Positions 1-9,978 of a DNA stretch of 64,000 nucleotides are shown here, piece by piece. The translations under genes and the position numbers were made by a program. The stretch spans positions 44,850 to 108,849 of the forward strand of contig NZ_CAKJTJ010000010.1 of assembly GCF_917563925.1 (NCBI RefSeq), read 5' to 3'. How positions within the stretch are numbered: position 1 is the first letter of the stretch; each line of letters begins with the position of its first letter. The stretch comes from Sutcliffiella rhizosphaerae (GTDB lineage: Bacteria; Bacillota; Bacilli; Bacillales; Bacillaceae_I). The notes beneath the pieces are model-generated. The model was not told the origin of the DNA, searched no databases, and saw only the letters and a program-made list of their open reading frames with translations.

Positions 1-2
1 GT

Positions 3-29
3 AAGGAAGTAGGAAAAACGAAGGGTTAA
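3..29 (+). CDS. possible 3' tail of an upstream gene (partial)
   Basis: One frame stays open from the left edge and ends in TAA at 27-29, giving the tail KEVGKTKG. It lies directly before the ribosome site of the next gene, so it may be the end of a preceding polysaccharide gene cut by the window edge. Only eight residues are visible, so this rests on position alone. Confidence 0.25.
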   Translation, partial: KEVGKTKG

Positions 30-41
30 GGTGAGAGTTTT

Positions 42-959
42 ATGAATAATATTTCTGTCATCATTCCTACGCATAATAGACCGCATCTTTTGCTTCTGGC
101 ATTAAAAAGTATCGAAGAGCAACTGGAGAAGCCGGATGAAGTTATTGTGGTTATGTATGGTGTAAATGAAGAGACGGAACAGTTTCTATCTCAGTACAAA
201 TCAAATCACTTTTCTTTCAAATTCATCAAAATTTCTCAAAGCAAAGGAGCATGCTATGCAAGGAATCTGGGTGCTAGTAAGGCATCTGGGGATATCTTGA
301 TGTTCCTGGACGATGATGACACATGGGAGAATAGAAAGATTCAAAGTCAAATTAAGCAATTCAATTTAGATCCTGAAGTCGGTCTTGTATACTCAGGGAA
401 ATTAGTTGTTTACAATACAAATCGAAAAAAAGTGATTAGGAAAATTCCCGCTATTCTAAAAGGGGATTTGTATCCTAAGATTTTTGAAGATAATTATATA
501 GGAACAACCTCATCAGTAGCCATTAAGAAGGAAATTTTTAAAAGGGCTGGAGGATTTGATGAAAATTTACCTGCAATGCAGGATTATGACCTATGGATTA
601 GGTGCTGTAAGCTAACTAAGATCTCTCATGATAATGAATACAATGTAAGGTATACAGTTGCAAAAAATGCAGACAATCAAATCAGTGGAAAAAGTGAGAA
701 TCACCATCGTGCACTAAGTTATTTGTTTAAAAAGTATGGTGAAGTTTTGGAACAAAAAGATATTTCTTTACAGAAAAAATTCAAGTCATCCAGATTTTTG
801 CATCTTTCGAAAGCAGTGCATAGAAATAGTTATGTATACTCATTGAGGTATTCATTAAAAAGTTTTTATTACAATCCCAATATTAAGGCGATGGCATTAT
901 TTTTACCGCCGACCCTGCTTGCACTAATTACAATTTTTCAACCTGCTAACAGAAAATAA
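42..959 (+). CDS. family 2 glycosyltransferase
   Basis: This 305-residue protein is a GT-A fold, family 2 glycosyltransferase that probably adds a sugar to a lipid-linked surface polysaccharide at the inner membrane face. The N-terminus ISVIIPTHNRP is the usual nucleotide-binding start. The acidic metal-binding run DDDD is at about residues 90-93, followed by TW. The motif MQDYDLWIRC near residue 190 matches the acceptor/catalytic region of this family. The ATG follows a GGTGAGAG ribosome site. It heads a run of polysaccharide genes. Donor and acceptor cannot be told from sequence. Confidence 0.88.
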   Translation: MNNISVIIPTHNRPHLLLLALKSIEEQLEKPDEVIVVMYGVNEETEQFLSQYKSNHFSFKFIKISQSKGACYARNLGASKASGDILMFLDDDDTWENRKIQSQIKQFNLDPEVGLVYSGKLVVYNTNRKKVIRKIPAILKGDLYPKIFEDNYIGTTSSVAIKKEIFKRAGGFDENLPAMQDYDLWIRCCKLTKISHDNEYNVRYTVAKNADNQISGKSENHHRALSYLFKKYGEVLEQKDISLQKKFKSSRFLHLSKAVHRNSYVYSLRYSLKSFYYNPNIKAMALFLPPTLLALITIFQPANRK

Positions 960-996
960 TCGATGTTTAAAATAGAAGATCGTGAGGGCGATAATA

Positions 997-1806
997 ATGA
1001 TTAGCGTTGTCATTCCTACATTAGGAACGAGAGAAATAGAGTTAGAACGTCTATTTCAAAGTCTCGAAGCACAAACCTATCAAAACTTTGAAGCAATTGT
1101 GGTTTCCCAAGATAACCATGATTTAGTAAAAGAAATCCTTGATAGATATGATTTTCCCGTAAAGCATGTATCGTTACATCGTAAAGGTCTTTCTTATTCA
1201 CGTAACGAGGGGATTAACTACACAAATGGAAATATTGTTACCTTCTCAGATGATGACTGCTGGTATGAACCTAATGCATTTCAAGAGGTAAATGATTTCT
1301 TTGAAAATAATAATGTGGGCATTGTTTGCTATCAAATTTATGATCCGGTGAAAAAAGAATACTATAAAGAGTATCCTACACAAGAGCAAAATGCTCTCCG
1401 TTTTCGAGATCTTTTCAGAAAATCCTCCATTGAGATATTTTTAAAATTGGATGTGGTTGAAAAGAAGAAAGTAGTATTTGATGAAGAGTTCGGTCTTGGA
1501 GCAGCATATCCAAGTGGAGAAGAAAATATATTTTTACACATGATGTATAAGCAGGGGTATCAAATAAGTTACGTGCCAAAGGTAGTAGTTTATCATGCAA
1601 AACCAAGTATGGATACTAGATTGAATTATAAAGCTTTCTTAAGTAAAGGGCCACTTTTTAAAAGAATATTTAATACACCTATTGGATTTGCCATGTTAAC
1701 TTTTTTATTTATAAAAAAATACAGTCATCTAGAAAAACCATTTCCATTTTACTTTGATTCAATAAAGGAAATGATAAAATACAAAAAAAGTAGAAGACGG
1801 CCATAG
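997..1806 (+). CDS. family 2 glycosyltransferase
   Basis: A second family 2 glycosyltransferase of about 269 residues. MISVVIPTLGTRE is the typical first strand, and the DDD metal site is at about residues 85-87 (SDDDCW). The motif GAAYPSGEENIFL around residue 170 takes the place of the usual ED acceptor loop. I prefer ATG 997 over GTG 982, because GAGGG at 986-990 is spaced correctly for 997 and lies inside the longer reading. It starts 37 bases after the previous gene, so the two are probably co-transcribed. Specificity is unknown. Confidence 0.87.
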   Translation: MISVVIPTLGTREIELERLFQSLEAQTYQNFEAIVVSQDNHDLVKEILDRYDFPVKHVSLHRKGLSYSRNEGINYTNGNIVTFSDDDCWYEPNAFQEVNDFFENNNVGIVCYQIYDPVKKEYYKEYPTQEQNALRFRDLFRKSSIEIFLKLDVVEKKKVVFDEEFGLGAAYPSGEENIFLHMMYKQGYQISYVPKVVVYHAKPSMDTRLNYKAFLSKGPLFKRIFNTPIGFAMLTFLFIKKYSHLEKPFPFYFDSIKEMIKYKKSRRRP

Positions 1807-1815
1807 TACCGTCTT

Positions 1816-2190
1816 CTACTCTATATCTCCAGAAGTATCATAGTTAGGAAAACCAAGTTCTTCTATTTTGTATTGCCCATCTTCTTCAATCCAATCTGTG
1901 TAGTAGACCATTCTACCATCTTGGTTAAAACGGAATAATTCATTGGAAACCATAATATAACTAGTCTTATTATAATATTCCAACGTCCATTTTAACTGAT
2001 TAAAATCTTCTTCATTAATATCACTTCCGCTTGCAACCATTCCAGAGAAATGTTTCCATTCCAGAGAGTCAATATTACTTCTAATATAATGATCTCCTTC
2101 CAGAGGAGTGCGAACTACTAGTACCTTGTCCCCACATGCGGTTAAGAATAGCGTAAGTATTGCAAATAAACAAAACAGATTAAACTTCAT
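1816..2190 (-). CDS. small lipoprotein, unknown function
   Basis: On the reverse strand a 124-residue protein starts MKFNLFCLFAILTLFLTACGDK, a lipoprotein signal peptide with lipobox LTAC. The mature protein would be anchored to the outer face of the membrane. The frame continues upstream to 2274, but ATG 2190 is preceded by GGGGGAAG and begins the signal peptide, so it is the likely start. The mature part is acidic and rich in aromatic residues, with no domain I recognise. It lies opposite to and convergent with the polysaccharide genes, almost touching the preceding gene. Confidence 0.75.
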   Translation of the reverse strand: MKFNLFCLFAILTLFLTACGDKVLVVRTPLEGDHYIRSNIDSLEWKHFSGMVASGSDINEEDFNQLKWTLEYYNKTSYIMVSNELFRFNQDGRMVYYTDWIEEDGQYKIEELGFPNYDTSGDIE

Positions 2191-2522
2191 TTTCTTCCCC
2201 CACAAGTAGTATTTATATACCGTATTATTTGTGCAAATAGGTAATATTCTTTCAATATTATATAGCTTTTTCAATATAAATCAAATTAGTAAGGGCAAAC
2301 TGGGCAAACTATTTAATCATATGCTATTATATCTAATTAGGTGAGTATAAAAAATAGGCTTTTCAATATAAACTAAAACTATCCATTTGCTCCTAAACTT
2401 AAGTAAAAAAAAAGAGCAGAATGCAGCAATTATTTCGAGTTTTTGTAAACTCTGTACAAACTAAAAAGTTTATGGAAACAGCCAAAAGATAAAAAAGTTA
2501 AGAAAAGGATTGGTATGATCAA
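2191..2522. other. intergenic region, AT-rich, no gene seen
   Basis: These bases lie between the divergent lipoprotein gene and the polymerase-like gene. They are very AT-rich and must hold the promoters of both. I see no convincing coding frame and no clear terminator hairpin. Confidence 0.5.
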
Positions 2523-3893
2523 ATGGGTTATCTAATTACAGCAATGAGGGAGCATAAAGAAAAAATAATTCTTCTTACGATGGGATTATTTATGTTTTTA
2601 GCACCTTTCTCTGTTTCTGGCATTTATCAAAAACTGACAGTAGTTCCTTCTTCTGTCCTTGTTACTTTTTTTACTTCAGGTGTATTATTCTTACTCTTTA
2701 TTATCCATTTAAAAGAGTGGAAAAAATTGCACCCATTAAATTTGGAACAAAAAGCATTCTTAAGCGGGTTATACATACCAGGGGTAATAGCTATATTAGC
2801 TGCTTTTTATAATTTGTCTGTCATGTTATCCATTCACTATGTTAACTATATGACACAAGCAATGCCCAATCGAATTATTAACCTTATTTTATTTTTCATG
2901 CTTTTTTATTTGTTTTTCAAATTCATTTCATTTTTAAACGATAAAATTTTAATAACAATTTCCAAATGGTATTTGTATGGAGTAATGGTGATTACTGTAA
3001 TTGGAATTTGGCAATTTTTCCATTTTATGTTCGGTTATCCAATGATTGATTTAAATACAAGGTCTTTTGTCCATAGTGTGGATTCAAATGTTTTATTCAA
3101 TTTTAGATTAACATCTATAACAGATGAGCCAAGTTATCTTGTACCTTTTTTAATTGATGCCCTTATAATAGGACTCCTTATATATACAAGTAAAAAGAAG
3201 TATTTTTTACAAGTATTTTTACCATGTTTATTTGTCTTAATATTCTCCTTTTCTGTTAGTGGATATGCTAATCTTGCTCTATTGATAGGTTTCCTTATCC
3301 TGATTTTCTTGACAACAAAAATAGAAAATAAGAAAAAAATACTGAAATACAGTTTATTTGCGTTAATCCCAATTGCGCTTATCTTAATTATCCAATGGGA
3401 TTTTGTATTAAAATTGCTTGAGCCTATTACAGGACGATTTAATACATTGTTTGACATTCATCGTCACAGTAGATTGTATATGCTAGTGATGCCTTTATTT
3501 TGGCTTTTTGACTTTTCATGGGTAAATAGTGTATTTGGATTCGGTCCGGGTAGCTATTGGTTTTTAGCCAAGACGAAATTTTTGCATCATCAAGGACCAC
3601 TCAGTGTTACATCAAACAATATTTTTATTGACCTATTGTTTGAGCATGGTATTCTTGGTTTTCTGGCCATTACTATAGTGTTCATCTTTATAGCTTATCG
3701 GTTATTCAAGGTAAGAAATGAACATAAGTATTTTCTATATTCATTAATATTATGGATTCATTTGGCAATAACATCTACGTATCGTTCAGATTTTGTGTCT
3801 CCAAGATTTTGGGCCGTAGTCATTATCATTTTTATATTTATAGAATTAGGAAAAAGAGAAAAAGGTATGCGTTCACTTAGCTTGAAAAAATAA
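2523..3893 (+). CDS. O-antigen ligase/polymerase-like membrane protein
   Basis: A 456-residue, very hydrophobic protein with about ten or more predicted membrane segments. The segment FGFGPGSYW, followed about 35 residues later by [11 protein letters not shown], is typical of the Wzy/O-antigen ligase (Wzy_C) superfamily, which joins lipid-linked sugar units outside the membrane. A hydrophilic loop near residues 170-205 would be external. It lies between glycosyltransferases and the UDP-glucose genes, so a role in polymerising an exopolysaccharide or teichuronic-type polymer is likely. The family assignment is from motif and topology only. Confidence 0.75.
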   Translation: MGYLITAMREHKEKIILLTMGLFMFLAPFSVSGIYQKLTVVPSSVLVTFFTSGVLFLLFIIHLKEWKKLHPLNLEQKAFLSGLYIPGVIAILAAFYNLSVMLSIHYVNYMTQAMPNRIINLILFFMLFYLFFKFISFLNDKILITISKWYLYGVMVITVIGIWQFFHFMFGYPMIDLNTRSFVHSVDSNVLFNFRLTSITDEPSYLVPFLIDALIIGLLIYTSKKKYFLQVFLPCLFVLIFSFSVSGYANLALLIGFLILIFLTTKIENKKKILKYSLFALIPIALILIIQWDFVLKLLEPITGRFNTLFDIHRHSRLYMLVMPLFWLFDFSWVNSVFGFGPGSYWFLAKTKFLHHQGPLSVTSNNIFIDLLFEHGILGFLAITIVFIFIAYRLFKVRNEHKYFLYSLILWIHLAITSTYRSDFVSPRFWAVVIIIFIFIELGKREKGMRSLSLKK

Positions 3894-3912
3894 GGGGAAG
3901 AGGTGTAAGAGG

Positions 3913-4794
3913 ATGAAAGTAAAAAAAGCAATTATTCCAGCCGCAGGACTAGGGACAAGATTTCTACCTGCTACAAAGGCCCAGCCAAAAGAAATGCTAC
4001 CTATAGTAGACAGGCCAACTATCCAATATATTATCGAAGAAGCAATCCAATCGGGAATTGAAGAAATATTAATTGTGACAGGTAGAGGAAAGCGCGCAAT
4101 CGAAGACCATTTTGACAGGTCACTTGAATTAGAAGAAACGTTAATGGCAAAAGAAAAGTATGATCAACTAAAAGAGATAAAAATGATTTCCGATATGGCT
4201 GATATACATTACATTCGTCAAAAAGAACCAAAAGGCCTTGGGCATGCCATCTGGTGTGCTCGTAAATTTATCGGAAATGAACCTTTCGCAGTAATGCTAG
4301 GGGACGATATCGTTATGTCAGAAACTACACCTTGTCTTAAACAATTAATAAACGAGTTTGAAAATAAATCTGCATCAGTTATTGGCGTGCAGGAGGTTCC
4401 AGACAAAGACCTATCCAGTTATGGCGTTATTGATTATGATAAGAGCGAAAGTGGCAAGGACTCATTTAAAGTAAAAACTCTTGTGGAGAAGCCGAAATTG
4501 GAAGATGCCCCATCTAATCTTGCAATAATGGGAAGATACGTTTTAACTCCGGAAATAATTGATATGCTGGAAATAATTGAACCCGGCAGGGGAAATGAAA
4601 TCCAGTTAACAGATGCACTTCAGGAACTGACAAAATCGCAAGACGTATACGGTTATCATTTCAAGGGAACAAGGTATGATATTGGTAATAAGTATGGATT
4701 TATACAAGCTCAAATAGAATTCGCTTTAATGAGGGAAGATTTGAGAGGACCTGTATCTAATTTGATAAAAGATTTAGTTGCTAAATTAGACTAA
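3913..4794 (+). CDS. gtaB: UTP-glucose-1-phosphate uridylyltransferase
   Basis: This 293-residue enzyme makes UDP-glucose from UTP and glucose-1-phosphate in the cytoplasm. [19 protein letters not shown] at residues 4-22 is the nucleotide-binding signature, followed by [17 protein letters not shown] near residue 131 and VEKPK near residue 193 are also conserved. Length matches GtaB/GalU. UDP-glucose feeds the UDP-glucose dehydrogenase encoded next and teichoic acid glucosylation. The ATG follows AGAGGTGTAAGAGG. It starts 19 bases after the polymerase-like gene, so it is probably in the same operon. Confidence 0.95.
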   Translation: MKVKKAIIPAAGLGTRFLPATKAQPKEMLPIVDRPTIQYIIEEAIQSGIEEILIVTGRGKRAIEDHFDRSLELEETLMAKEKYDQLKEIKMISDMADIHYIRQKEPKGLGHAIWCARKFIGNEPFAVMLGDDIVMSETTPCLKQLINEFENKSASVIGVQEVPDKDLSSYGVIDYDKSESGKDSFKVKTLVEKPKLEDAPSNLAIMGRYVLTPEIIDMLEIIEPGRGNEIQLTDALQELTKSQDVYGYHFKGTRYDIGNKYGFIQAQIEFALMREDLRGPVSNLIKDLVAKLD

Positions 4795-4839
4795 GACCAG
4801 CGAGAAAGCGATGAATATCGAAGCGAGTGAGGGATCTTG

Positions 4840-6153
4840 ATGAATATTTGTGTTATTGGAACAGGCTATGTAGGTCTAGTTTCCGGTGTTTGTTTTAGTG
4901 AAATAGGAAACAAGGTAACATGTGTAGATATAGATGAAAATAAAATAAACAACTTAAAAGAAGGTATCATTCCAATCTATGAACCAGGTTTAGAGGAACT
5001 GGTAGTCAAAAACATAGAAGCTAAAAAGTTGAGTTTTTCTACAGATTTAAATACTGCAATGGAAAATGCAGAGATAATTTTTATTGCGGTAGGAACTCCT
5101 CCAAAAGAGAATGGAGAAGCTGATTTACGTTTTGTCGAAGCAGTAGCAACTTCAATTGGGAAGAAACTGAATAATTATAAAGTGATTGTAACAAAGAGCA
5201 CAGTCCCAGTCGGAACAGGTAAGTGGATAAAAGGAATCATTGAGAAAGAATCGGGTCATAATAATTTTGATGTCGCTTCTAATCCTGAGTTTCTCCGTGA
5301 AGGTTCTGCTATTTTTGATACTATGAACATGGAACGTGCTGTCATAGGAGTAGAGAGTGAAAAGGCAAAAGAGTGGTTAACAAAACTTCACGAACCTTTT
5401 AAAACAAATATTGTCATTTCTGATATAGAAACTGCAGAAATGATCAAGTATGCAGCAAATGCATTCTTGGCAACAAAAATTAGTTTCATCAATGAGATAG
5501 CAAACATTTGTGAATTGGTAGGTGCAGATGTAACGAAGGTTGCTGAAGGAATGGGACTTGATAATCGGATCGGCCAAGCATTTCTTGCGGCAGGGATTGG
5601 GTATGGAGGCTCTTGCTTTCCTAAAGATACTAACGCATTAATAAATATAGCAGAAAAAGCGGGGTATAACCTAAAAATTGTTAAAGATGTAGAAGATGTT
5701 AATAAAAATCAGCGTTTCCGTATATACGATAAGGTTAAAGAAGCTTTCAACAGTGATTTAAATGGTAAGAAGCTAGCCGTATTAGGGCTTGCATTTAAGC
5801 CTAATACTGATGATATGAGAGCAGCACCATCTATTGATATTATTCCTAAACTTCAGGAAGAAGGTGCATTAGTACTAGCATATGATCCTGTAGCAATGAA
5901 AAATGCTCACAAGGAAATTCCTAACTTGCAAACAGTTGAAAGTTATATAGAAGCAGTACAAGATGCGGATGCTGTAATTATACTTACAGATTGGGAAGAA
6001 TTTAAAAATTTAGATTTAATTACGCTTAAAGGCGTGGTTAAACAACCTGTATTAATCGATGGAAGAAACATGTTTAGCCTAGATGATATGGAGGAACTTG
6101 GTTATTATTATGCTTCTATTGGACGTAAAACAGTAAAAGGGAACATAAAATAA
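4840..6153 (+). CDS. UDP-glucose 6-dehydrogenase
   Basis: This 437-residue NAD-dependent enzyme oxidises UDP-glucose twice to UDP-glucuronate, a precursor of acidic exopolysaccharide or teichuronic acid. The Rossmann motif is IGTGYVGLVSG near residues 6-16, and the catalytic cysteine lies in GYGGSCFPKDT near residue 258. The C-terminal UDP-binding region contains LAFKPNTDDMRAAPS. ATG 4840 is preferred to the TTG three bases earlier, and GTGAGGGA lies just upstream. A clear terminator follows, so it is likely the last gene of the GtaB operon. B. subtilis has several paralogues (tuaD, ywqF, ytcA) and I cannot tell which this matches. Confidence 0.94.
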   Translation: MNICVIGTGYVGLVSGVCFSEIGNKVTCVDIDENKINNLKEGIIPIYEPGLEELVVKNIEAKKLSFSTDLNTAMENAEIIFIAVGTPPKENGEADLRFVEAVATSIGKKLNNYKVIVTKSTVPVGTGKWIKGIIEKESGHNNFDVASNPEFLREGSAIFDTMNMERAVIGVESEKAKEWLTKLHEPFKTNIVISDIETAEMIKYAANAFLATKISFINEIANICELVGADVTKVAEGMGLDNRIGQAFLAAGIGYGGSCFPKDTNALINIAEKAGYNLKIVKDVEDVNKNQRFRIYDKVKEAFNSDLNGKKLAVLGLAFKPNTDDMRAAPSIDIIPKLQEEGALVLAYDPVAMKNAHKEIPNLQTVESYIEAVQDADAVIILTDWEEFKNLDLITLKGVVKQPVLIDGRNMFSLDDMEELGYYYASIGRKTVKGNIK

Positions 6154-6161
6154 GTTAAAGT

Positions 6162-6190
6162 AAAGATGTGCACGATTTATGCACATCTTT
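6162..6190 (+). terminator. Rho-independent terminator after UDP-glucose dehydrogenase
   Basis: AAAGATGTGCA and TGCACATCTTT form an 11-bp perfect stem with a seven-base loop, followed by TTGGTC. It closes the polysaccharide operon. Confidence 0.85.
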
Positions 6191-6226
6191 TGGTCATTAT
6201 ATATTAGGATAATGAGGTGTTACTAA

Positions 6227-6727
6227 ATGAAGAGATGGAAAACCATCCTAATAATTGCTTTCGGTGTACTATTTGTCTCGGGTTTTTTCTTCTTGGACAG
6301 TGAAGAGGCACTTTACAATAGAGAAGTAGAGCCTGAAATGGAGATAAGCGTTGGTCAAAAGAGAAATATCATGTCTTATATTGAAATAGCAAAATTCAAG
6401 TTCCATAACCTTACTATGGAAGAACATGAACCAAACCCGGAAAACATGACTAGGGATGAACTTATCGATTATCTCTCCAATTATTTTGCTGATCCAATCC
6501 TAACAGATCTCGTGGATTATTGGTCATGGAAAAATCCGGAATTGGGTTCTTTTGTAGAGCAATTCACTACGTTAGATTCTGATATTGAATCAGAACCGGT
6601 GTACATTCTCATGGGGGAAAAAGAAGTGCTTGTTCGGTGGATCGATAAACATTACGATATGGAAATATCTGTTGTAGTGGAGCGGAATGGGAACGGTTGG
6701 ATTATAAAAGATATGCAATTTATATAG
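6227..6727 (+). CDS. membrane-anchored protein of unknown function
   Basis: A 166-residue protein with one N-terminal membrane segment (about residues 5-23, ILIIAFGVLFVSGFFFLD) and no lipobox. The rest is acidic and probably outside the cell. The C-terminal part, with VLVRWIDKHYDMEISVVVERNGNGWIIKD, looks like a small beta-rich domain of the NTF2/DUF4829 sort, but I do not recognise a family. It is 31 bases upstream of the wall-anchored protease and may be expressed with it. Confidence 0.6.
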   Translation: MKRWKTILIIAFGVLFVSGFFFLDSEEALYNREVEPEMEISVGQKRNIMSYIEIAKFKFHNLTMEEHEPNPENMTRDELIDYLSNYFADPILTDLVDYWSWKNPELGSFVEQFTTLDSDIESEPVYILMGEKEVLVRWIDKHYDMEISVVVERNGNGWIIKDMQFI

Positions 6728-6758
6728 TAGTAAATAGGGATATTTAGGAGAAAAACGA

Positions 6759-8810
6759 ATGAGAATGTTTTTAGGATTATTATTAGGACTTTTATTGATT
6801 TGGGGTACTCCTAGCCTATATGGAAAAGTCCACGCTTTACAAAAAGAGGAAAATTTGCGAGTCATTATTAAATATAATAATCTAGCTAAGAATGGCTTTT
6901 CCAATAATAATGATCGTACAGTTGAAATAAAAACAGTAAAAAGGGAGAAGTTCAAGAGCTATAAAAAAGAGTGGGAAAAAGACAAAGGTATAGAGTATGT
7001 GGAGGAAGACCATTTTTATAACTATACAAATATTAATGATCCGTACTTCCGTTATCAAGAAAAGTCTTTCCAAATAATGAACGTTCAAACAGGATGGAAT
7101 AAAATAGAGCAAAACGACAATGTAACAGTAGCTGTATTGGACTCAGGGATTGACCAATTGCATCCAGATTTGAAGGAAAACATTATAAAACCGTACAATG
7201 TGTTAGAACCGGGTAGTTTACCTGTAGATCAACTTGGTCACGGAACCCATGTAGCAGGAATTATTGGTGCTAAAACGAACAATGAAATTGGAATTGCTTC
7301 TATTGCTCATAACGTCGCTATTATGCCTGTTAAAGTTGGGGATGAACACGGGGCATATGCATCTCATATTGCTGAAGGAATTGAATATGCAATCGACAAT
7401 GGAGCGGAAATAATAAATATTAGCATCGCCGGACCAAAAAATAGATATGTCCAGGAAGCAATCAATAAGGCAACAAATATGGGTATATTAGTCGTAGCTG
7501 CTGCAGGAAATAATGCAACCGATACAATAGAGTACCCAGCAGGCTATCCGGGTGTTTTGTCAGTTGGAGCAATTTCAATATCTGAGGAACTTGCGGGTTT
7601 TTCAAATTTTGGGGATTCAGTATCTGTAGTAGCTGTAGGATCTAAAGTTTTAAGTACATTCCCAACGAATAAAACCACGCAATTGCAAGGGTATATATGG
7701 ATGGATGGCACTAGTATGGCGGCACCAATGGTAGCATCCCAAGCTGCTTTACTAAAAAGTATGGATAAGAATCTAACATCTAAACAATTAATAGATATTA
7801 TTGAAACATCAAGTGTGAAAAAGGCTGCATATCCAGTTCGTCACGGTAAAATTGATATAGGTGAATCAATAGAATTTTATCATGATAAAAATAGAATATA
7901 TGGAATAAACTCTTTGGAAACAGCAGTAAAAATAGCTGAAAAGGGATGGAAGTCTATTGAGGAAACTTCTTTTTCAAATGAAAGTGTGGAGTGGAAAGGA
8001 AAATTTGCCATTTTAGCGAGTAATCAAAACTTTGCTGATAGCCTTTCAGTAGTACCATTAGCTTATAAATTGGACAGTCCCATCTATTTATCTGAGAAAA
8101 ATTTTTTACCGTTAGCTTCTATGTCTTCCATGGAAAAATTAGGTGTAAATCATGTTATCATTATCGGCGGAGAACAAGCAATAAGTGCAAATGTAGAGAA
8201 AAAACTAAACGACTCTGGCCTAAGGACAATAAGAATTGCGGGGAGAACTAGGTTTGATACTGCAGTGAAAATAGGTGAGCTTTTAGACCCGAATAGCGGG
8301 AAAGTGATGATAGTAAACGGAAATAGTTTTCCTGATGCTTTATCAGCGTCGGTGGAAGCAGCTAAAAAGGAAATGCCCATAATTTTTGTTGAACAATCAT
8401 GGATACCTGCCGCAACGAAAGATTTTTTGAAAAAGGGTAATTTCTCTGAAAAATACATTATTGGAGGTACCCGAATAGTAAATAAAACCATAGAAAAAGA
8501 TTTAAAAGCAAAACGTATATCGGGTGCAAACCGATATGAAACAAATATCGCTGTTGTTAATTATTTCCAATCCACTTATGAAACATATTATTTTGCTACT
8601 GGATCAGACTATAAAGATGCCTTAACAGGTGGTTTGCTTGCCTCAAAAGAGAATAGTGGGCTTATGCTTGTAAAGCATTTATCGATAGATGACACCACAA
8701 AGACTTTTCTATATCAAAATCCTACCCAAAATTATAGTGTGCTAGGCGGAAAAAAAGCAATTCATTCGAGTGTGGTATGGAAAATTGACAAAATACTTAA
8801 TGGCAATTAG
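6759..8810 (+). CDS. subtilisin-family serine protease with three CWB2 wall-binding repeats
   Basis: This 683-residue secreted protease has a signal peptide (about 1-26), a short propeptide and an S8 catalytic domain. The triad is Asp128 (VLDSGID), His161 (GHGTHVAG) and Ser319 (GTSMAAP). From about residue 379 onward are three CWB2 repeats, beginning RIYGINSLETAV, RIAGRTRFDTAV and RISGANRYETNI. In other Firmicutes CWB2 domains bind wall polymers non-covalently. The protein therefore probably sits in the wall, and wall-polymer genes flank it. All catalytic residues are present, so it should be active. Confidence 0.92.
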   Translation: MRMFLGLLLGLLLIWGTPSLYGKVHALQKEENLRVIIKYNNLAKNGFSNNNDRTVEIKTVKREKFKSYKKEWEKDKGIEYVEEDHFYNYTNINDPYFRYQEKSFQIMNVQTGWNKIEQNDNVTVAVLDSGIDQLHPDLKENIIKPYNVLEPGSLPVDQLGHGTHVAGIIGAKTNNEIGIASIAHNVAIMPVKVGDEHGAYASHIAEGIEYAIDNGAEIINISIAGPKNRYVQEAINKATNMGILVVAAAGNNATDTIEYPAGYPGVLSVGAISISEELAGFSNFGDSVSVVAVGSKVLSTFPTNKTTQLQGYIWMDGTSMAAPMVASQAALLKSMDKNLTSKQLIDIIETSSVKKAAYPVRHGKIDIGESIEFYHDKNRIYGINSLETAVKIAEKGWKSIEETSFSNESVEWKGKFAILASNQNFADSLSVVPLAYKLDSPIYLSEKNFLPLASMSSMEKLGVNHVIIIGGEQAISANVEKKLNDSGLRTIRIAGRTRFDTAVKIGELLDPNSGKVMIVNGNSFPDALSASVEAAKKEMPIIFVEQSWIPAATKDFLKKGNFSEKYIIGGTRIVNKTIEKDLKAKRISGANRYETNIAVVNYFQSTYETYYFATGSDYKDALTGGLLASKENSGLMLVKHLSIDDTTKTFLYQNPTQNYSVLGGKKAIHSSVVWKIDKILNGN

Positions 8811-8842
8811 TATTTATTTAGATTCATAGTATTATAATTTCT

Positions 8843-8867
8843 ATGGCTATCGTATATCGGTAGCCAT
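8843..8867 (+). terminator. hairpin after the wall-bound protease
   Basis: ATGGCTATCG pairs with CGGTAGCCAT (one G-U pair) around a five-base loop, followed by TTGGTTATTATT. It is likely a terminator, although the T-run is interrupted. Confidence 0.55.
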
Positions 8868-8971
8868 TTGGTTATTATTACTCTTTTTAGTTAGATTAAC
8901 CATAATTTATAAGAAGTGGTTAGGCAACTATAAATATTATTATAGCTTTATTATTGTAGGAGGAATAAATA

Positions 8972-9736
8972 ATGAACGACACATCTAATACTCCTTTAGT
9001 TTCTATTGTAACACCTGTATATAATGCAGAAAAACATATACAAAGTTGTATTGATTCCATACTAAGCCAAACTTATGGCAATTGGGAACTTTTTCTTGTT
9101 GATGACTGTTCCTCAGATAAAAGTCTATCCCTTATAAAACAATATGAAGAAGAATATCATCAAATAAATGTTATCCAATTAAAAGAAAACAGTGGTGCAG
9201 CAGTCGCTAGAAATACAGCTATTGAAGCAGCAAGTGGAAAATATATTGCATTTCTCGACAGTGACGATCTATGGGTACCTACAAAGTTAGAAAAACAAGT
9301 TAACTTCATGGAAGAGCAAGATATTGCATTTTCTTTTACGAAATATTCCATTATTGATGAAAGTGGTAATGACCTCGGAAAAGTCGTGAATATTCCTGAT
9401 AATATTGACTATGAAGGTTATTTAAAAAATACAATCATCGGATGTTTAACAGTTATGTTAAATATAGAAAAAATAGGTAAAATGAAAATGCCTTTAATAA
9501 GGACTAGACAAGATTTTGCGTTTTGGCTTTCCATTTTGAAAAAAGGTCATATAGCTTACGGTATCCAGGAACCATTAGCAAAATATAGATATGTAGAAGG
9601 ATCTATTTCAAGCAATAAATTTAAAACAGCGAAACGAAATTGGTATGTTTATCGTCAAATAGAGAGACTGAGCTTTTTTAAATCATTATGGTGTTTTGTA
9701 AATTACGCCTATAACGGGGTAAGAAAAAGAGCATAG
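8972..9736 (+). CDS. family 2 glycosyltransferase
   Basis: A 254-residue GT-A glycosyltransferase. SIVTPVYNAEKHI and VDDCSSD at the N-terminus, followed by FLDSDDLW near residue 93, form the donor and metal-binding region. TRQDFAFWL near residue 175 corresponds to the acceptor-side motif. It is shorter than the other two family 2 enzymes in the window and resembles capsule or teichuronic acid glycosyltransferases. AGGAGGAAT precedes the ATG. It appears to be transcribed alone between two hairpins. Confidence 0.87.
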   Translation: MNDTSNTPLVSIVTPVYNAEKHIQSCIDSILSQTYGNWELFLVDDCSSDKSLSLIKQYEEEYHQINVIQLKENSGAAVARNTAIEAASGKYIAFLDSDDLWVPTKLEKQVNFMEEQDIAFSFTKYSIIDESGNDLGKVVNIPDNIDYEGYLKNTIIGCLTVMLNIEKIGKMKMPLIRTRQDFAFWLSILKKGHIAYGIQEPLAKYRYVEGSISSNKFKTAKRNWYVYRQIERLSFFKSLWCFVNYAYNGVRKRA

Positions 9737-9978
9737 ACATTTCGAAATATTGTCACTGAGCATAAAAGTCAGATGCATTATTACTTGATAAAATAAAATG
9801 TAAAAGTAATTTCAACAATATTATGCTTCTTTTACGCTTTGAATATTTTTATTTTCAATCGGGTACATATCTGATAAAATGACAAAGGATGCTAAACATC
9901 AATTGGATAAAAAAACTAGACATGTTTGTTTCGATAAATCAAAAGATAAAATAAGAACAAGAAATTAGGTGACGACAA

